From NCBI GenBank assembly GCA_040218415.1, contig JAVJRN010000034.1, forward strand, positions 1 to 64,000: a stretch of 64,000 bases of DNA, given 5' to 3'. The stretch is from JAVJRN01 sp040218415. Lineage in GTDB: Bacteria > Bacteroidota > Bacteroidia > Cytophagales > Cyclobacteriaceae. The translations under genes were made by a program, and so were the position numbers. Below the pieces are notes generated by a model. It was not told the DNA's origin, ran no database searches, and saw nothing but the letters and a program-made list of their open reading frames with translations. Of the stretch, positions 1-8,929 are shown in pieces (the first letter of the stretch is position 1; the number at the start of each line of letters is the position of its first letter).

Positions 1-146
1 GAAGACATCTTCAAAGATAATACCACTATCAGTCAGTTACAAACTGACCATCATAATAGGAGGGGAATAAGGACTGGCAGTAACAAAAAATCCCGACCTC
101 AATTAAATGAGATCAGGATTTTTAAATAGTATTTTCCTCCAATGTA
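1..146. other. window edge, probable end of an upstream gene plus terminator
   Basis: There is no complete gene here. On the plus strand, the frame starting at base 2 stays open to a TAA at 68-70, about 15 bases before the hairpin at 85-123, so this could be the last two dozen codons of a plus-strand gene that begins outside the window. Another frame stays open to 129, so the assignment is uncertain. A 7-bp inverted repeat (32-38 with 42-48) lies inside the stretch. Confidence 0.25.
85..123. terminator. bidirectional rho-independent terminator
   Basis: The inverted repeat has outer arms aaaaaatcc (85-93) and ggattttt (116-123), with a further paired ctc/gag inside. It has an A-run on one side and a T-run on the other, so it can end transcription from both directions. 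It lies 24 bases past the stop codon of the minus-strand dipeptidase. Confidence 0.7.
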
Positions 147-1385
147 TTACGACTGCTTTTCGGCATAGTCTTTCACCGCATTCCAAACGCGGAAAGTATT
201 TTTATAGCAAATCTTAGCTATATCTTCTTCTGTGTAACCTCTTTTCAATAATTCGAAAATCACGTTGGGGTACATCGATACGTCTTTTAATCCATTAGGT
301 AAGCTATTGCCCACACCATCAAAGTCAGAACCAAAAGCAACATGATCAATGCTTGTTAAAGCCACCACATTGTCTATATGATCAACGACAATTTTAACAT
401 CTGCGTACACGTCATTATCAACCGCATATTGGTAAGCATAAGCCTTGTACACTGAGTCTGCATCGGTGAGTTTATTTTGAGCCTTGTAGTTTACCAAATG
501 CTCATCCATAGCCTTAAAGCGTTCTCTCGACTCTTTGGAGAGGAAAGTAGAACCGAAGTTGATATGAATAACTCCACCATTTTCAGCTAAAACTTTGATC
601 ATGTCATCTGACATGTTTCGCTCAAACCCGGGCGTATATTTTCTGCAAGAACTATGAGAGGCAATGGCTGGCACCTTCACTGTTTTCATCACATCGTAAA
701 AAGCACTGTCCGAAACGTGCGAAATATCTACCATGATACCGACTTTATTCATCTCTTTTACCACTTCCACTCCAAATGGACTCAACCCATTCCAAGTGCC
801 TGTAGTATCATAAGAGGAATCAGAAATCTGATTGTCAGTGGCATGTGTCAAAGTAATATATCGAATGCCTCTATCGAAAAAGTATTTTACGTTAGCCAGA
901 TCCTTTTCAATCGGCGCACCATTCTCCATACCTAAAGGAAGAGAGACCAACCCTTTTTCGAAATTTGCCTCGACTTCAGCGGGAGATGTGGCCATGGCAA
1001 ATAATTTAGGGTAGTTCACCGGTAGTTTTTCTACCATAGTAATCAATGAGTCAGCAAATCTTTTGGCTCCACCAGTGACTTGATAATTAGAAGGAATATA
1101 AATCGACATAAATGGTGCATCAAGTCCACCTGCTTTTGTTTTAGGATAATCGAAGTTACCTTCTGTCTCGGTAGATACATCCATGATTTCTTTGCGAAGC
1201 ATGAAACCTGCCTTCTTCATCCTGTATGGCAAGTCCACATGACCATCTACCATAATATATTTGTGAGCTAGGTCGTCTGCGAGTTTCATCAACTCTTCAT
1301 CCGTTGGCGTATTAGCTTGCTTCTGCTCAGGTGCCGAGCAAGCGAGCATGGTCAAAGCCAGTAAAAATGATAATAATCTTGTCAT
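147..1385 (-). CDS. membrane dipeptidase, peptidase family M19, lipoprotein
   Basis: This is a zinc-dependent dipeptidase of the renal dipeptidase family, expected to hydrolyse dipeptides at the cell surface or in the periplasm. The 412-residue protein starts with a lipoprotein signal peptide whose lipobox Cys is residue 16. The metal-binding His-x-Asp pair is at H49/D51 (VDGHVDLPY). Further ligand motifs follow: the Glu in MENGAP and the two His in DISHVSD and ASHSSCR, then the Asp in FGSDFDG near the C-terminus. Length and motif order fit complete M19 enzymes. It stands alone: a terminator follows it, and the next gene on the same strand ends 227 bases upstream. Substrate is unknown; family members also cleave D-amino-acid-containing dipeptides. 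Confidence 0.9.
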   Translation of the reverse strand: MTRLLSFLLALTMLACSAPEQKQANTPTDEELMKLADDLAHKYIMVDGHVDLPYRMKKAGFMLRKEIMDVSTETEGNFDYPKTKAGGLDAPFMSIYIPSNYQVTGGAKRFADSLITMVEKLPVNYPKLFAMATSPAEVEANFEKGLVSLPLGMENGAPIEKDLANVKYFFDRGIRYITLTHATDNQISDSSYDTTGTWNGLSPFGVEVVKEMNKVGIMVDISHVSDSAFYDVMKTVKVPAIASHSSCRKYTPGFERNMSDDMIKVLAENGGVIHINFGSTFLSKESRERFKAMDEHLVNYKAQNKLTDADSVYKAYAYQYAVDNDVYADVKIVVDHIDNVVALTSIDHVAFGSDFDGVGNSLPNGLKDVSMYPNVIFELLKRGYTEEDIAKICYKNTFRVWNAVKDYAEKQS

Positions 1386-1556
1386 TGTCTGTTTTAGTTA
1401 GATTTTTTCTAAGCCGCAAATTATGGATTAATATGTCTCTGAAAAAACCATTGATATAAAAGCTATATTTCTAAGGCTCGTTGAATTGACCACCAACTAA
1501 CGTCTCTTCGAAAAAGAAACGACTGAAAGAATCACAATTCAAAATCGTTTTTAACC

Positions 1557-1588
1557 AAAAAAACCTCGCCAATTGCTTGACGAGGTTT
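1557..1588 (-). terminator. rho-independent terminator of the 1612-2559 gene
   Basis: Read on the minus strand, the arms around cctcg/cgagg (1564-1568 and 1581-1585), extended by three A-T pairs, are followed by a run of seven T (plus-strand A at 1557-1563). It lies 24 bases after the stop of the unknown lipoprotein gene. Confidence 0.75.
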
Positions 1589-1611
1589 TAATATTTATCA
1601 GGATTTCATAA

Positions 1612-2559
1612 TTACTCCTGTATTTTAACTTCAATAGTTATAGTCCTATCTGTTGGGCCTATTCCGGCAGTTTCAACAACCTTCGCAAGACCGACTTTTG
1701 ATTCCCTATCAGTATCAAGCACAAAACCAAACACATTTCCAGCACTTAAGCCACTAACTCTCGTATCACTCGCTGCTACTTCACCATATTCATTCATCAA
1801 TGCTGTTTCGTTATTTATTGCATCGAATTCTGCCACAGTAGTTGTTAAAACCTTAAACTTAGTTTCATTTTTAGTTACCAAATTCTCTAAATTAACCGGC
1901 GTTGTTGCATTGTTAAAAGCAATAATAGCATTCGCATCACCTACCGCACCGATAGCATATTGACTAGTATTTCCATACCAGAACACAAAATCAAGCTTGA
2001 TTTGGTTTTCTTCCTGAAAAGCAGCATTTACGCCATATACGGCATCATCTACGGCATCATAAAAGCTACCGCCATTTGCGTTACTCTGTCCGAAAAGCAT
2101 TTTTGAAGTGTGAGATACAATCCCAGGTGACACAATCGAAAATGCAAAGTCTACAGTATCTGTTTGGCCTGCATCATCTGAAGCTACAAACTTGATAGAG
2201 GCAGTTGCGCCAACTTGTGCTGTTGTGGTTTGTATCCAACCTATCTTGATATCATTGGCAACAGTAGTTCCAGCATCCAAATTCAAATCATTTCTGTTAA
2301 TTGGATCTTGAGTAAGTGACCCTGAAAAGAAAAGTGTGTTAAATCCTCCAGCAGCTGTAATATCAATCGTGAACTCTATCGAGTCACCAGCAATCACTTC
2401 TCCACCATTCGCTAAAGCACCAGATCCCGTGATTGCTGTTACTGTAACTGAAGGCGGATTAGAAAGATTTACATCTTCTTCATCATCGCTACAGCTTAAT
2501 AGAAATGTAAGCGCAAATACGCTTGTTAGTAGTAATAAATTTTTTAATAAATTTTTCAT
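1612..2559 (-). CDS. hypothetical lipoprotein with Ig-like N-terminal part
   Basis: I do not recognise the family. The chosen ATG at 2559 (315 aa) is preferred over an in-frame TTG three codons upstream, because the signal peptide then begins MKNLLKNLL. A hydrophobic stretch leads to a lipobox (FLLSC) and an acidic SDDEED segment, typical of surface-exposed Bacteroidota lipoproteins. The first 130 residues are rich in Thr, Val and Gly and look like a bacterial Ig or PKD-like beta domain. The second half alternates beta-like stretches with polar segments and has no catalytic signature I can name. A terminator follows directly. A role in carbohydrate or surface binding is possible but unsupported. 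Confidence 0.6.
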   Translation of the reverse strand: MKNLLKNLLLLTSVFALTFLLSCSDDEEDVNLSNPPSVTVTAITGSGALANGGEVIAGDSIEFTIDITAAGGFNTLFFSGSLTQDPINRNDLNLDAGTTVANDIKIGWIQTTTAQVGATASIKFVASDDAGQTDTVDFAFSIVSPGIVSHTSKMLFGQSNANGGSFYDAVDDAVYGVNAAFQEENQIKLDFVFWYGNTSQYAIGAVGDANAIIAFNNATTPVNLENLVTKNETKFKVLTTTVAEFDAINNETALMNEYGEVAASDTRVSGLSAGNVFGFVLDTDRESKVGLAKVVETAGIGPTDRTITIEVKIQE

Positions 2560-2897
2560 ATTGTTCAATTAGTTTTTTGCTTGTTTTATTTAAACGGCTT
2601 CAATAATTAGCACGAAGTTCTGTCATTTTCCCAACGATACCAAGGTTTTACTGTGAAACACATCAGATTTTCGGTCGAATTGTATAATCCATCGGTAGAC
2701 AGAGACACATCCTTTTTCTCATTGGTTGGACTTAGTCTTTCACGATTAGTGAATTATCGTTGACATGCTGCCACTTTTTAAGTACTTTACAGTAAAATAT
2801 TGTCTTTTAAATAGCGAATTCTACTACTGAATATTGCGATTTTAATTTTTTATGACATTTTTGTATTCACAAACTCCTGCTTAATCGATTAAATAAC
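2560..2897. other. divergent intergenic region, promoters expected
   Basis: These 338 bases separate the minus-strand lipoprotein from the plus-strand membrane protein, so both promoters should lie here. I see no ORF of useful length and no clear match to the TAnnTTTG -7 consensus in either orientation, and no convincing hairpin. Confidence 0.4.
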
Positions 2898-3632
2898 ATG
2901 ACTGATCCAATTTCACCAGAATTACTTGCAGCTTGGAATAAATATGGGCAAATACTTGCTTTTGCCTTGGCTGGGATAGGAATACTCATTCTCCTAGGCC
3001 ACTACGTAAAGCTGTTGACCACAAAAGATAATAAAGATCGTTACGACTACATTAATATGCACGAGATCAACTTATTGTGGTATGGTATACTATCAATAAT
3101 GATTGGATTAGCGATATATGTCAATACCTTGGCCGCCAAACAGTCTTGGCTTTGGTTTTTCGTCATACTATTCATGGCTGGCATGGTGGCAATGATTGTT
3201 GGCGTCATTATCCAGAACGTGCTAAAATTTTACTACCCTTTCTTTATAGAGAAACGCTTAAAGAAATTAAGGTTCTCACCAAGAATTTCTCCTGATGGAA
3301 GAAAAATGAAACTCTTGAGTGAAGAAGAAGAAGACGTATATCTAGATAAAGGTATGCAAGCAGAAGAGGATGCATTTTCTGTGGACTATGATGTCTGGAT
3401 TGATGAAATCTCAGGATTTACCAAAATAGAAAAATACAATGGTAGAATGCATGCATTACAATGCAACGAATGCAATTACCAAACGCTGAAAGTAGTCAAT
3501 GAAGAAATAGTACAGGTCGCTAGCGAAACAGAGGAAGGTGAACTTATGAAGTACTACGCTTGTGGATACTGTGGGCACAAACAGCGTAAATCTTTCACAA
3601 TCACAAAACTAAAACCTGAAGAGGTACAGTAG
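2898..3632 (+). CDS. unknown membrane protein with zinc-ribbon-like C-terminus
   Basis: I do not recognise a named family for this 244-residue protein. Three hydrophobic segments occupy roughly residues 14-36, 56-77 and 83-112 and should span the inner membrane. The remaining half is soluble and acidic. Near the C-terminus are two CxxC pairs, in LQCNECNYQ and YACGYCGHKQ, spaced like a zinc ribbon, so the cytoplasmic tail probably binds a zinc ion. It has its own terminator 27 bases downstream, so it is probably not part of the kynurenine operon that follows. Zinc-ribbon tails often mediate protein or nucleic-acid contacts, but no function can be assigned. Confidence 0.65.
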   Translation: MTDPISPELLAAWNKYGQILAFALAGIGILILLGHYVKLLTTKDNKDRYDYINMHEINLLWYGILSIMIGLAIYVNTLAAKQSWLWFFVILFMAGMVAMIVGVIIQNVLKFYYPFFIEKRLKKLRFSPRISPDGRKMKLLSEEEEDVYLDKGMQAEEDAFSVDYDVWIDEISGFTKIEKYNGRMHALQCNECNYQTLKVVNEEIVQVASETEEGELMKYYACGYCGHKQRKSFTITKLKPEEVQ

Positions 3633-3659
3633 GAAAGTCGTCCTTTAAAGAAAATTAAA

Positions 3660-3683
3660 AGCCCGCAAATAGCGGGTTTTTTT
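3660..3683 (+). terminator. rho-independent terminator
   Basis: Arms cccgc (3662-3666) and gcggg (3672-3676) with a 5-base loop are followed by seven T. It ends the transcript of the 2898-3632 gene and separates it from the kynurenine operon. Confidence 0.85.
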
Positions 3684-3772
3684 ATTTCATCATTTTTGAA
3701 TGATCCAGTGATTATTCGCGTTATCGATGCATACTTGGATCTGAAATATTTAATGACAATCTGAACATAGAC

Positions 3773-4297
3773 ATGAGGAAACCTTTCAACCTTCAAAATT
3801 GGATTGACGAAAATCGAAATTTGCTGAAACCACCTGTAGGTAATAAAAACCTCTTCGTTGACGCAGGTGACTATATTGTAATGATCGTGGGTGGACCAAA
3901 TGCGCGCAAGGATTATCACTTCAATGAAACAGAAGAACTTTTTTACCAACTGGAAGGATCAATCATTGTGAAAATTCAAGAAAATGGTGAAGCCGTAGAT
4001 ATTGCAATCAATGCTGGTGACCTGTTTCTATTACCCGCAAAAGTGCCTCATTCGCCCATAAGAAGCGAAGGTTCTGTTGGCCTTGTCATCGAACGAAAAA
4101 GAGATGCACTACACCAAGATGGCTTACTCTGGTACTGTGAAAATTGCAATCACAAGCTTTATGAAAATTATTTCCACTTAGAAAATATTGAAAAGGACTT
4201 TTTGCCAGTTTTCAAGAAATTCTATGAATCCGAAAGTTTAAGAACTTGCGACAACTGTGGAAAAACAATGACCGCTGACTCTAGGTTTGTAGATTAA
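3773..4297 (+). CDS. nbaC: 3-hydroxyanthranilate 3,4-dioxygenase
   Basis: This non-haem Fe(II) dioxygenase opens the ring of 3-hydroxyanthranilate to 2-amino-3-carboxymuconate semialdehyde, the direct precursor of quinolinate and NAD. The 174-residue cupin carries the iron ligands H49, E55 and H93 (KDYHFNETEE and KVPHSP), and the substrate-binding Arg is in NARKDYH at R45. The C-terminal rubredoxin-like metal site is intact: C122/C125 in WYCENC and C159/C162 in TCDNCG. Length matches bacterial and fungal enzymes. It is the first gene of an apparent operon with kynU (34 bases downstream) and kmo, although enzymatically it acts last of the three. Confidence 0.95.
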   Translation: MRKPFNLQNWIDENRNLLKPPVGNKNLFVDAGDYIVMIVGGPNARKDYHFNETEELFYQLEGSIIVKIQENGEAVDIAINAGDLFLLPAKVPHSPIRSEGSVGLVIERKRDALHQDGLLWYCENCNHKLYENYFHLENIEKDFLPVFKKFYESESLRTCDNCGKTMTADSRFVD

Positions 4298-4331
4298 ATT
4301 ATTCATTAAACGCATCACTTCAGACAACCAC

Positions 4332-5603
4332 ATGGAATTCCAAAGTTCAAAAGAGTTTGCACTATCATTGGATAAAAAGGATCAATTGGCTCACTTTCAA
4401 GACCAATATCATTTTCCAATACGAAATAATCGTAAAAGCATTTATTTCTGTGGTAACTCTCTTGGGCTTCAGCCAAAACAAACAAGAACTTTCATTAACA
4501 ATGAACTGGATAATTGGGCGCAAAACGGTGTAGAAGGACACTTTTTAGAACCTAAGCCTTGGGTAAGGTATAGTGACCTTACCAAACCAAGCTTGGCTAA
4601 ACTTGTGGGTGCTCAGACCAACGAAGTGGTGAGCATGAATAACCTGACCACAAATCTTCATTTGATGCTTGCGTCCTTCTATTATCCCAAAGGAAAACGC
4701 ACAAAAATATTGTTAGAAAAAGGTGCATTTCCTTCTGACCATTATGCTGTAGCGTCTCATATCAAGAGACTAGGATTGAATCCAGATGAGCACATGGTTA
4801 CCATTGAGCCAAGCGAAGGCTATAATTTCAGCACGGATGAGATAATAAACAAAATAGCAGATTTAGGCGAGGAATTGGCATTAGTCCTATTTCCCGGAGT
4901 TCAATATTATTCAGGCCAATATTTTGATATGGGCACCATTAGTCGTGCAGCACACGAGATTGGTGCTTACGCGGGGTTTGATCTGGCGCATGCCATGGGA
5001 AACTTACCTATGAGCCTACATAAAGATGATGTTGACTTTGCCACATGGTGCAGCTACAAGTATTTAAATGCCGGACCAGGCAGTGTATCTGGTATTTTCG
5101 TTCATGAAAAACATTCGTCCAATCCAGATTTCCCTAAGCTTACTGGCTGGTGGGGGCATGCGCTGGCTAACCGATTTGAAATGAACAACAAATTTGTTCC
5201 TGCGGATGGCGCAGATGCTTGGATGCTTTCTAATCTAGATATTTTACCGATGACTGCCCACATTGCTGCTTTAGATCTTTTCGATCAAGCTGGTATTGAG
5301 AATCTTAGAGAAAAAAGCATACGCTTAACAGGGTTTTTAGAATATCTATTAATCACTGATGAAGTATTGACAAACAGAATTTCCATTATCTCCCCTGAAG
5401 ACCAATCAGCCAGAGGTTGTCAATTATCTGTAAAAGTTGAAGGAGGCAAGGAAATATTCCATTCCTTGATCGAAGCTGGAGTTATATTGGACTGGCGGGA
5501 ACCCGGCGTTATACGTTTGGCTCCTACGCCTATGTACAATAGCTTTCTTGACGTTTGGGAATTTTTTGAAATATTAAAAAATATTTATGCTAGGCAAAAA
5601 TAA
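4332..5603 (+). CDS. kynU: kynureninase
   Basis: This pyridoxal-phosphate enzyme cleaves 3-hydroxykynurenine to 3-hydroxyanthranilate and alanine. The 423-residue protein has the Schiff-base lysine at K243 in WCSYKYLNAGPG. The Asp and His that contact PLP are in AGFDLAHAMGN (D217, H220). The conserved GWWGH motif lies around residue 275, and residues 40-46 (CGNSLGL) match the N-terminal signature. Length is typical. Its stop overlaps the kmo start by 17 bases, which suggests coupled translation. With nbaC upstream, the cluster converts 3-hydroxykynurenine to the quinolinate precursor. No tryptophan dioxygenase or kynurenine formamidase is in the window. Confidence 0.96.
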   Translation: MEFQSSKEFALSLDKKDQLAHFQDQYHFPIRNNRKSIYFCGNSLGLQPKQTRTFINNELDNWAQNGVEGHFLEPKPWVRYSDLTKPSLAKLVGAQTNEVVSMNNLTTNLHLMLASFYYPKGKRTKILLEKGAFPSDHYAVASHIKRLGLNPDEHMVTIEPSEGYNFSTDEIINKIADLGEELALVLFPGVQYYSGQYFDMGTISRAAHEIGAYAGFDLAHAMGNLPMSLHKDDVDFATWCSYKYLNAGPGSVSGIFVHEKHSSNPDFPKLTGWWGHALANRFEMNNKFVPADGADAWMLSNLDILPMTAHIAALDLFDQAGIENLREKSIRLTGFLEYLLITDEVLTNRISIISPEDQSARGCQLSVKVEGGKEIFHSLIEAGVILDWREPGVIRLAPTPMYNSFLDVWEFFEILKNIYARQK

Positions 5604-6936
5604 GGTAGCTATTCTAGGTGCTGGACTCGTAGGGTCGCTACTCAGTATTTTATTGAAGAAACGTGGAGTACAAGTTGATGTGTTCGAGAAACGCGGAGAC
5701 ATAAGGCTTAGCAACCGCGAAGAAGGTCGGTCCATCAATATGGCGCTTAGCGATCGTGGCATTAAATCATTAAAACTTGCCGGAGTTTATGATTCCGTAT
5801 CGTCATCACTGATACCCATGAAAGGCCGAATGATGCATAGCATTGAAGGCAATCTGACCAGTCAGGCTTATGGCATGTCAGGGCAATATATTAACTCGAT
5901 TTCAAGAAACGAACTTAACAAACATCTCATAGGTGAATCAGAAAAACTTGGGGTTAAATTTCACTTTAACTCTCCAGTAAAACAGATAAATGTTGAAACG
6001 AATCAATTAGGTTTTACCTCAGAGAAGGGTTTTTACGAAGCGCAATACGATGCACTTATAGGAGCCGACGGAGTAAATTCAATCCTAAGAAGCAATCTAC
6101 TGAGTGAAGAAGACCAAAATGAGCAAAGAGCTCTCGAGCATGGTTATAAGGAGCTGTCTATACCCTCTATCAACAATGAATTTGCCTTTGACCCAAACCA
6201 CTTACACATTTGGGCACGGGGTAGGTTTATGCTTATTGCTTTACCCAATCCAGATAAAACCTTTACGGCAACCTTATTTCTACCCTACAAGGATAAAAAA
6301 GATTCCTTTCAGAAGCTGACGACTAAGGAGGCAGTTGATAAGTTTTTCAAGAAGTATTTCAGAGATGTCTTCGATCAAATCCCAGATCTTAACTTTCAGT
6401 TTTTCAACAATCCTACCTCTAAACTTGGAATGATCAAGTGCAATCCTTGGCACAAGCATCAGTCATTACTGATTGGCGATTCGGCACACGCCATTGTTCC
6501 TTTTTATGGGCAAGGCATGAATGCCGGGTTTGAAGATTGTCGGATCTTCGTCGAAACTTTAGAACAATACGATTTCAATTGGAGTAAAGCCATGGATAGC
6601 TATCATCGCGACCGGAAAAAAGACACAGATGCCATCGCCTATCTAGCATTGACTAATTTCATAGAAATGCGAGATCATGTGAATAGTGATCGATTCCTAG
6701 CCCAAAAGAAACTGGAAGCGGCACTTCATAAAGCATATCCTGAGGATTGGCTACCATTGTATTCAATGGTCACTTTCAGTGAGATGCCTTATAGTGAAGC
6801 GCTAAAACTAGGTGAAATACAACAAGACTTGCTCAATGAAATTACAGATTTAAAGGATTTTGAGACAATCGATATGAAAAAATTAATTGAGTCTTTTAAA
6901 AGTCGAGTCCTAAACGCTCAGATAACATCTCAATAG
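5587..6936 (+). CDS. kmo: kynurenine 3-monooxygenase
   Basis: This FAD-dependent aromatic hydroxylase converts kynurenine to 3-hydroxykynurenine using NADPH and oxygen. The start at 5587 puts the Rossmann GxGxxG motif at residues 11-16 (GAGLVG), as in the family, and overlaps kynU by 17 bases. The second FAD motif is LIGDSAHAIVPFYGQG, in the middle third, followed by the conserved MNAGFEDC. At 449 residues it has the usual length of bacterial Kmo, including a C-terminal helical part that in eukaryotes anchors the enzyme to a membrane. The last 41 bases overlap the convergent TerB-like gene. Confidence 0.96.
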   Translation: MLGKNKVAILGAGLVGSLLSILLKKRGVQVDVFEKRGDIRLSNREEGRSINMALSDRGIKSLKLAGVYDSVSSSLIPMKGRMMHSIEGNLTSQAYGMSGQYINSISRNELNKHLIGESEKLGVKFHFNSPVKQINVETNQLGFTSEKGFYEAQYDALIGADGVNSILRSNLLSEEDQNEQRALEHGYKELSIPSINNEFAFDPNHLHIWARGRFMLIALPNPDKTFTATLFLPYKDKKDSFQKLTTKEAVDKFFKKYFRDVFDQIPDLNFQFFNNPTSKLGMIKCNPWHKHQSLLIGDSAHAIVPFYGQGMNAGFEDCRIFVETLEQYDFNWSKAMDSYHRDRKKDTDAIAYLALTNFIEMRDHVNSDRFLAQKKLEAALHKAYPEDWLPLYSMVTFSEMPYSEALKLGEIQQDLLNEITDLKDFETIDMKKLIESFKSRVLNAQITSQ

Positions 6937-7351
6937 TTTCTTGTTCGATAGCAGAAATTCCGTCTGCAGCGTTGGCAAAAAGGTACATTGACTCAAGCAC
7001 AAACTCCTTGTCGGTGCGACTGTCCTGAATATGGTTCTTAAGTGTATTTAAAAACTTCTTTTGCCATTTCTCAATGTTGTCTAGAAGGTATCTAAACTCA
7101 GTACGGAGCGCTTGTTCTACTTGCTCCTGATCTTGATCATTAGCATAACCAATTGCAAGGCCTTTCGCTGTTTGAACTACTCCTTCCCACTCGCCATCAT
7201 CTAATACACCATCGCACATGCAAACAATCAAAGACGGGTATAAGTTGAGTAAATACTTGAATTGATCTAGGGAGATATTAGTTTTACGAGTCTTTTTATA
7301 CTCTTCGAAAAGTTGTTCGGCTTGGCTCATAAGTATTGGTTCAGCGTTCAT
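6896..7351 (-). CDS. TerB-like tellurite-resistance-fold protein
   Basis: The likely start is the ATG at 7351 (151 aa). The open frame extends upstream to 7432, but that part is Ile/Phe/Asn-rich and looks like read-through of an AT-rich leader. A second ATG at 7330 is also possible. Two helical segments each end in an Asp-rich turn, CDGVLDDGEWEGV and NAADGISAIEQETIEML. This resembles the paired acidic metal-binding turns of the TerB/DUF533 helical fold, so a small cytoplasmic metal- or stress-related protein is likely. It is convergent with kmo and overlaps its end by 41 bases. Assignment to TerB is by pattern only. Confidence 0.6.
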   Translation of the reverse strand: MNAEPILMSQAEQLFEEYKKTRKTNISLDQFKYLLNLYPSLIVCMCDGVLDDGEWEGVVQTAKGLAIGYANDQDQEQVEQALRTEFRYLLDNIEKWQKKFLNTLKNHIQDSRTDKEFVLESMYLFANAADGISAIEQETIEMLSERLGLDF

Positions 7352-7471
7352 GACTGTAGAATTTAAGTAAAATTGAATATAAAACTTATTGATTAGGATT
7401 ATAATAAACTGGCATTCCTTAATAATGTTCATATTTTATGATTTTTTTATACTATTTTAATATTTAATCAA

Positions 7472-8929
7472 TTGAAAGTAGCTGTAATAGGAAGTGGAAT
7501 TGGTGGCTTGGCCTCAGCGATTAGATTAGCTGCAAAAGGCCATAAAGTAGAGGTTTTTGAAGCCTATGCAAAACCCGGAGGCAAGCTATCGGAAATAAAA
7601 AACAAAGAATATCGGTTCGACGCTGGGCCATCTCTTTTCACACTGCCAACTCTGGTTGACGAGCTTTTTGAATTAGCGGGCGAGAATCCAAGAGAACATT
7701 TCAATTACGAGAAATTACCTATTGTTTGTAATTATTTTTACCCTGATGGCACTGAATTTTCGGCTTATGCCGATCAAGAAAAATTTATCGATGAGTTAAG
7801 TAGTAAACTGGGAGAAAAAGAGTCAAGCTTAAGAAAAGCACTTTCCAAAAGCAAAGAATTATACGATACCCTTGCCGATCTATTTGTTTTTAGTTCCCTC
7901 CAAGATATTCGCACTTTTTTATCCAAAAAGGCCTTCTCTGCTTATGCTAAAATGCCTTTTTTAGGTTTTACCAAAACAATGAGCAGAGCTAATGAGCAGT
8001 TATTTAAAAATTCAAAAACTGTTCAGTTTTTCAATAGGTTCGCGACCTATAACGGGTCTGATCCTTATAAGACACCTGCTACCATGAATATCATACCCCA
8101 CTTGGAAATGGGCATAGGTGCTTTTTTTCCAAAAGGAGGCATGTATTCCATCCCTCATTCACTTTACGAATTAGCGACGAGACAAGGTGTAATATTTCAT
8201 TTTAACAGCCCTATTGATCTTATCCTTTTAAAAGATAGACAGGCCATTGGCGTGCGATCAAACAACATAGACCACCATTTTGATCGCATCGTGAGTAATG
8301 TGGACGTTGTAAATACTTATAAACACCTATTACCAAGTATTAGGCCTCCAAAGTTGATTGTGAATCAACCAAAGTCGAGTTCTGCATTGATTTTTTACTG
8401 GGGAGTGAAAAAGCAATTTGAGAAGCTTGATCTTCATAATATTTTCTTTAGCCAAGATTATAAGTTAGAATTTGACCACATATTTAATCGTGGATCTATA
8501 TTCGAAGACCCTACGATATATGTAAACATAAGCTCAAAAAACAATGCTAGTGATGCTCCCAATTATGGTGAGAATTGGTTTACAATGATCAACGTTCCCA
8601 ACAATCAAGGTCAAGATTGGGACTTACTTATTGCACAAGCTCGCTCAAATATGATCACAAAGCTCTCTGCCATTTTAAAAGTAGATATGGAAGCGTTGAT
8701 AGAAACTGAAGACATCCTTGAGCCCAGATCTATTGAATCAAGGACGGGCTCGTCACTGGGCGCGCTATATGGAAACAGTTCCAATAACCTGTTTGCTGCG
8801 TTTTTACGACATGCCAATGTAAGTAAAAGAGTGAAAAATTTATACTTCTGTGGTGGAAGCGTTCATCCTGGCGGAGGTATTCCTTTAAGTCTATCTTCCG
8901 CAAAAATTATGGCAAAGTATTTTCGCTAA
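7472..8929 (+). CDS. crtD: carotenoid desaturase, probably CrtD type
   Basis: This FAD-dependent desaturase of the CrtI superfamily probably introduces the 3,4 double bond into 1-hydroxycarotenoids on the way to monocyclic pigments such as flexixanthin or saproxanthin. The start is a TTG, forced because the dinucleotide-binding motif GSGIGG begins at residue 7. The family signature DAGPSLFTLP lies near residue 50. The C-terminal motif reads CGGSVHPGGGIPL. The GGSVHPGGGIP form, rather than the GAxTHPGxGVP of phytoene desaturases, is the reason for choosing CrtD. No other crt gene is in the window, but dxs for the isoprenoid precursor lies 1.5 kb downstream. Its end overlaps the convergent mltF-like gene by 23 bases. 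Confidence 0.7.
   Translation: MKVAVIGSGIGGLASAIRLAAKGHKVEVFEAYAKPGGKLSEIKNKEYRFDAGPSLFTLPTLVDELFELAGENPREHFNYEKLPIVCNYFYPDGTEFSAYADQEKFIDELSSKLGEKESSLRKALSKSKELYDTLADLFVFSSLQDIRTFLSKKAFSAYAKMPFLGFTKTMSRANEQLFKNSKTVQFFNRFATYNGSDPYKTPATMNIIPHLEMGIGAFFPKGGMYSIPHSLYELATRQGVIFHFNSPIDLILLKDRQAIGVRSNNIDHHFDRIVSNVDVVNTYKHLLPSIRPPKLIVNQPKSSSALIFYWGVKKQFEKLDLHNIFFSQDYKLEFDHIFNRGSIFEDPTIYVNISSKNNASDAPNYGENWFTMINVPNNQGQDWDLLIAQARSNMITKLSAILKVDMEALIETEDILEPRSIESRTGSSLGALYGNSSNNLFAAFLRHANVSKRVKNLYFCGGSVHPGGGIPLSLSSAKIMAKYFR

Noticed and set aside
3554..3949. 131-codon antisense frame across the 3660 terminator
   Set aside because: It would read through a strong terminator and overlaps the zinc-ribbon end and nbaC on the opposite strand.
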